Positions 61,652 to 64,000 of a DNA stretch of 64,000 nt are shown here, piece after piece. A program made the position numbers and the translations under genes. How positions within the stretch are numbered: the stretch's first letter is position 1; each line of letters opens with the position of its first letter. The stretch comes from CBDDHT01 sp965227905 (GTDB taxonomy: Bacteria; Pseudomonadota; Alphaproteobacteria; Rhizobiales; Methyloligellaceae), in contig OZ245780.1 of NCBI GenBank assembly GCA_965227905.1, forward strand, positions 3,162,001-3,226,000, read 5' to 3'. Below the pieces are notes generated by a model. That model was not told the origin of the DNA, ran no database searches, and was given only the letters and a program-made list of their open reading frames with translations.

Positions 61652-64000
61652 ATGGGTGATATTCGATCCTGGCTTACGACTTTGGGCCTCGAAAAATATA
61701 TTCCTACATTCGAGCAGAACGACGTCGATTTGGATGTTCTGCCTGAGTTGAGCGAGTTGGACCTTGCCGAACTCGGCGTATCCCTGGGTCATCGAAAGAA
61801 GATTATTGGTGCTGTGCGGAACGCGCGACAGGACCACCGGAGTTCCGATTTCATAAGCGGCCCAACGGACCGCGTACATCTTTCACTGGAAGACCCGGAG
61901 TCCGGCGAACGACGAATTGCGACTGTCCTTTTCTCAGATATTGCGGACTCGACATATTTGTCGAATGTCATGGATGCCGAGGACTATAGGGATCTGATCG
62001 CCAAGTATCAGACGACAGCAAGCGATGCGGTCTCCGCATTCGGCGGGCATGTCGCTAAATATCTGGGTGATGGGCTTCTCGCTTATTTCGGCGTTCCCTC
62101 GGCTCATGAGGATGACGCGACCCGAGCGATCGAAGCTGGCGATCTTATTGCAAGCAGGGTCGATCGACGGTTCCGCGGTCATGATCCAGCGGTCTCCGTC
62201 CGCGTCGGGATTGCAACAGGTCCGGTCGTAACGGGCCCCTCCTCGCTGTCGGGACGTGATGCGACCTTCGGGCCGACGATCAATCTGGCCTCTCGTATTC
62301 AGGGTGTTGCACCTCCTGGCGGCATGACGATCGATGGCACCACAAAGACGCTTGTCGGTAGCCGTTTTAGAGTGTCCGATTTTGGAGAGCATGATTTGAA
62401 AGGCTTTCCCGACCCGGTACCTCTGTGGGTCGTGGAAGGGCGCAATCGTCGGCCGACACGCTTTGAGGCTGCCACTGGTGGAAAACTCGGACCGCATCTC
62501 GGACGTTTGCACGAAATCAAGTTGCTCTCAGCATGCTGGGAAGGAGCGAAGTCGGGACACGGGCAGGTCATTGTTGTGACCGCGCCACCAGGTGTTGGAA
62601 AATCGCGGCTGGTCCACGAATTCGTCAATATGACTGACAGTGTCGAAGCGCTGTTTGGGCAATGCCACTCTTTCGGACAGAGCAAGCCGTTCCTTCCCTT
62701 CATCGACATGCTGACGCGGCTCATTAGCGAAGGCGATGTTACCGATGAACATAGCCTAGGCGACATGCTGAAAGCCTTCTGTCATGGCAATGCGCACGAA
62801 CTTGACGGCGTACAGTCCTATCTGGCCGGACTTTTGGACATAGCATCCGACGAACATAGTTCGGAGCAAAGCTCTCCTGAAGATATGCGAGCGCAAACAT
62901 TTCGCGCATTGACCAAAGCTCTTGTGGATACGTCGCCCGACGAGGGACGAATTCTCTGTTTGGAAGACGTGCACTGGATCGACCAGACATCGGAGGAGTA
63001 TCTACTCAAACTCATCGAGGCGATCCGGGATCGACCGATTCTTCTCATAGCAACGGCGCGGCCCTCGGCACGTATGCGATGGCCTGGCGTGGCGCATTTT
63101 ACGCACGTGTCCCTGACACCCCTGGATCGTGAGAACAGCCGCGCTCTGTTGCGCTGGCATTTGAGCCGAACGGTTCCGGATGATGAGAACCTGGCGCGCT
63201 TCGTTGATCGAACCGAAGGCAATCCATTCTTTATTGAGCAATTGTCTCATCTCGTGGCGGCGGAACCACGCGATGAAGACATTCCCGAGACACTGCAAAA
63301 TCTCTTGATGTCGCAGATCGATCGTTTGCCGCGGCGCGAGCGTGCCATTCTGGAGGTCGCCTCTGTTCTTGGACGCGAGTTTCAACAGTCGTTTATCAAG
63401 GGACTATTGACGGATGTTCCGGATGTTCACGAGTCGCTTGCGCGTCTGAAGCAGCAAGATTTTCTATTTGAGCGTCCCGGGAAAGAGGATTCGACATATG
63501 TCTTTCGTCACGCACTTATCCAAGATGTCGCCTACAAGTCCCTGCTCCGCTCGAAACGGAGCCGTCTGCACGCCGATATAGCAGCAGCTCTTGCGGCTAA
63601 ACCTGGATCACGATCCAACGATCGACTTCATCTATTGGCCCATCATTATGAGCGCGCTGGTGCCGTAGCCGAGTCAATCGAGGCCCGTATCAAACTGAGC
63701 GACGTTGCCTTGCAAACGTATTCGGTCAAAGACGCTCACGAAAATCTTGCCAATGCGCTGTCGCAAATTTCGCGGTCCTTGGAAAACGATCTCGGCGAAC
63801 AGGAAACAGGTGTCAGGTTCCGGATGTCGCGTTGCCTGTATCTTCTTGGCCGTTTTGAAGACAGCATCGCTGTGTTGGAGCCTGTCACCCAATCTCGCTC
63901 AATCGAACCGTCTGCCGCCCTTCTTGGCGAGTCCTGCTTCTGGATGAGTCATATGCTCACCCGCGTTGCCAGGTATGACGACGCAATGGCCGTCGCGGAA
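61652..64000 (+). CDS. SAM-cyclase-AAA ATPase signalling protein (3' end outside window)
   Basis: The frame is open from ATG 61652 to the window end (783 codons, no stop). Residues about 3-55 form a SAM domain (WLTTLGLEKYIPTFEQNDVD, VSLGHRKKIIGAV). A class III cyclase domain runs from about 88 to 265, with metal Asp96 and Asp140, and FGPTINLASR at 207-216; the substrate Asp position has Thr209, as in class IIIb enzymes. A P-loop ATPase region follows (APPGVGKS 311-318, CLEDVHWIDQTSEEYLLKL), then helical/TPR-like repeats. Such proteins are large cyclase-coupled signalling ATPases common in Hyphomicrobiales. It lies just after tRNA-Ser and is probably part of the ancestral chromosome, not the island. 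Confidence 0.9.
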   Translation, partial: MGDIRSWLTTLGLEKYIPTFEQNDVDLDVLPELSELDLAELGVSLGHRKKIIGAVRNARQDHRSSDFISGPTDRVHLSLEDPESGERRIATVLFSDIADSTYLSNVMDAEDYRDLIAKYQTTASDAVSAFGGHVAKYLGDGLLAYFGVPSAHEDDATRAIEAGDLIASRVDRRFRGHDPAVSVRVGIATGPVVTGPSSLSGRDATFGPTINLASRIQGVAPPGGMTIDGTTKTLVGSRFRVSDFGEHDLKGFPDPVPLWVVEGRNRRPTRFEAATGGKLGPHLGRLHEIKLLSACWEGAKSGHGQVIVVTAPPGVGKSRLVHEFVNMTDSVEALFGQCHSFGQSKPFLPFIDMLTRLISEGDVTDEHSLGDMLKAFCHGNAHELDGVQSYLAGLLDIASDEHSSEQSSPEDMRAQTFRALTKALVDTSPDEGRILCLEDVHWIDQTSEEYLLKLIEAIRDRPILLIATARPSARMRWPGVAHFTHVSLTPLDRENSRALLRWHLSRTVPDDENLARFVDRTEGNPFFIEQLSHLVAAEPRDEDIPETLQNLLMSQIDRLPRRERAILEVASVLGREFQQSFIKGLLTDVPDVHESLARLKQQDFLFERPGKEDSTYVFRHALIQDVAYKSLLRSKRSRLHADIAAALAAKPGSRSNDRLHLLAHHYERAGAVAESIEARIKLSDVALQTYSVKDAHENLANALSQISRSLENDLGEQETGVRFRMSRCLYLLGRFEDSIAVLEPVTQSRSIEPSAALLGESCFWMSHMLTRVARYDDAMAVAE

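Overview
The window looks like part of the chromosome of a GC-rich alphaproteobacterium, most likely of the Hyphomicrobiales. The evidence is the gene order alr-radA-cvpA-purF-SDR at the left edge, the rlpA-dac-tmk-holB-metG-tatD-MBL run, the zinc-free form of MetG, and the many TRAP, LysR and CaiB-type catabolic genes. Species cannot be fixed from the sequence alone. There is no rRNA and no CRISPR array; one intact tRNA gene is present. LAYOUT: 1-5.9 kb is a core housekeeping block on the plus strand (alanine racemase end, RadA, CvpA, PurF, SDR, CBS protein). 5.85-13.2 kb is a tightly packed minus-strand operon for cell wall, dTTP, replication clamp-loader and tRNA charging genes. 13.4-17.5 kb holds GDP-mannose dehydratase, a SPINDLY-type TPR O-GlcNAc transferase, a small unknown protein and a 2OG-Fe(II) oxygenase, suggesting surface sugar or protein glycosylation. 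17.9-28.4 kb is a mixed catabolic zone: cysteine hydrolase, M20 amidohydrolase, molybdopterin oxidoreductase, peroxiredoxin, FMN split-barrel protein, a sulfatase divergent from a MocR regulator, an MFS carrier and a GNAT enzyme. 28.9-30.8 kb is a class III cyclase/TolB/TPR protein whose ribosome site lies inside a predicted hairpin. 30.9-37.9 kb is a CoA/glyoxylate-type catabolic locus (CaiB, crotonase, class V aminotransferase, giant FAD/Fe-S dehydrogenase, GntR). 37.9-41.4 kb has a P2-type cation ATPase, PsiE and a Usp remnant. 41.4-45.8 kb is a sulfur locus: three-His thiol dioxygenase, four-domain rhodanese and a PLP C-S lyase, read from a dyad-rich intergenic region shared with a LysR gene. 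45.9-57.3 kb is a putative demethylation cluster: Tat-exported TRAP binding protein, Rieske oxygenase and its reductase, CaiB CoA transferase, glutathione formaldehyde dehydrogenase, with a divergent LysR and the TRAP membrane genes; a cNMP-domain/thioredoxin-reductase-like fusion lies between them. 57.5-61.5 kb is an accessory island in a tRNA-Ser(TGA) gene. The left end keeps only the 5' part of the tRNA, split by a 96-bp MITE-like insert. The right end carries a complete tRNA-Ser. Between them lie an intact IS66 element (8-bp target duplication GAGTCTTC) and an AT-rich orphan gene whose protein ends in an SSB-like acidic tip (DDEIPF). The window closes inside a large SAM-cyclase-AAA ATPase gene. 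HOW THE PARTS FIT: the catabolic clusters share a theme of importing organic acids, removing small groups and handling the C1, sulfur or CoA products. The strongest candidates for new biology are the tRNA-Ser island with its orphan gene and dyad, the dioxygenase-rhodanese-lyase operon, and the Rieske/formaldehyde cluster. All functional assignments are by reading motifs; no database search was run.
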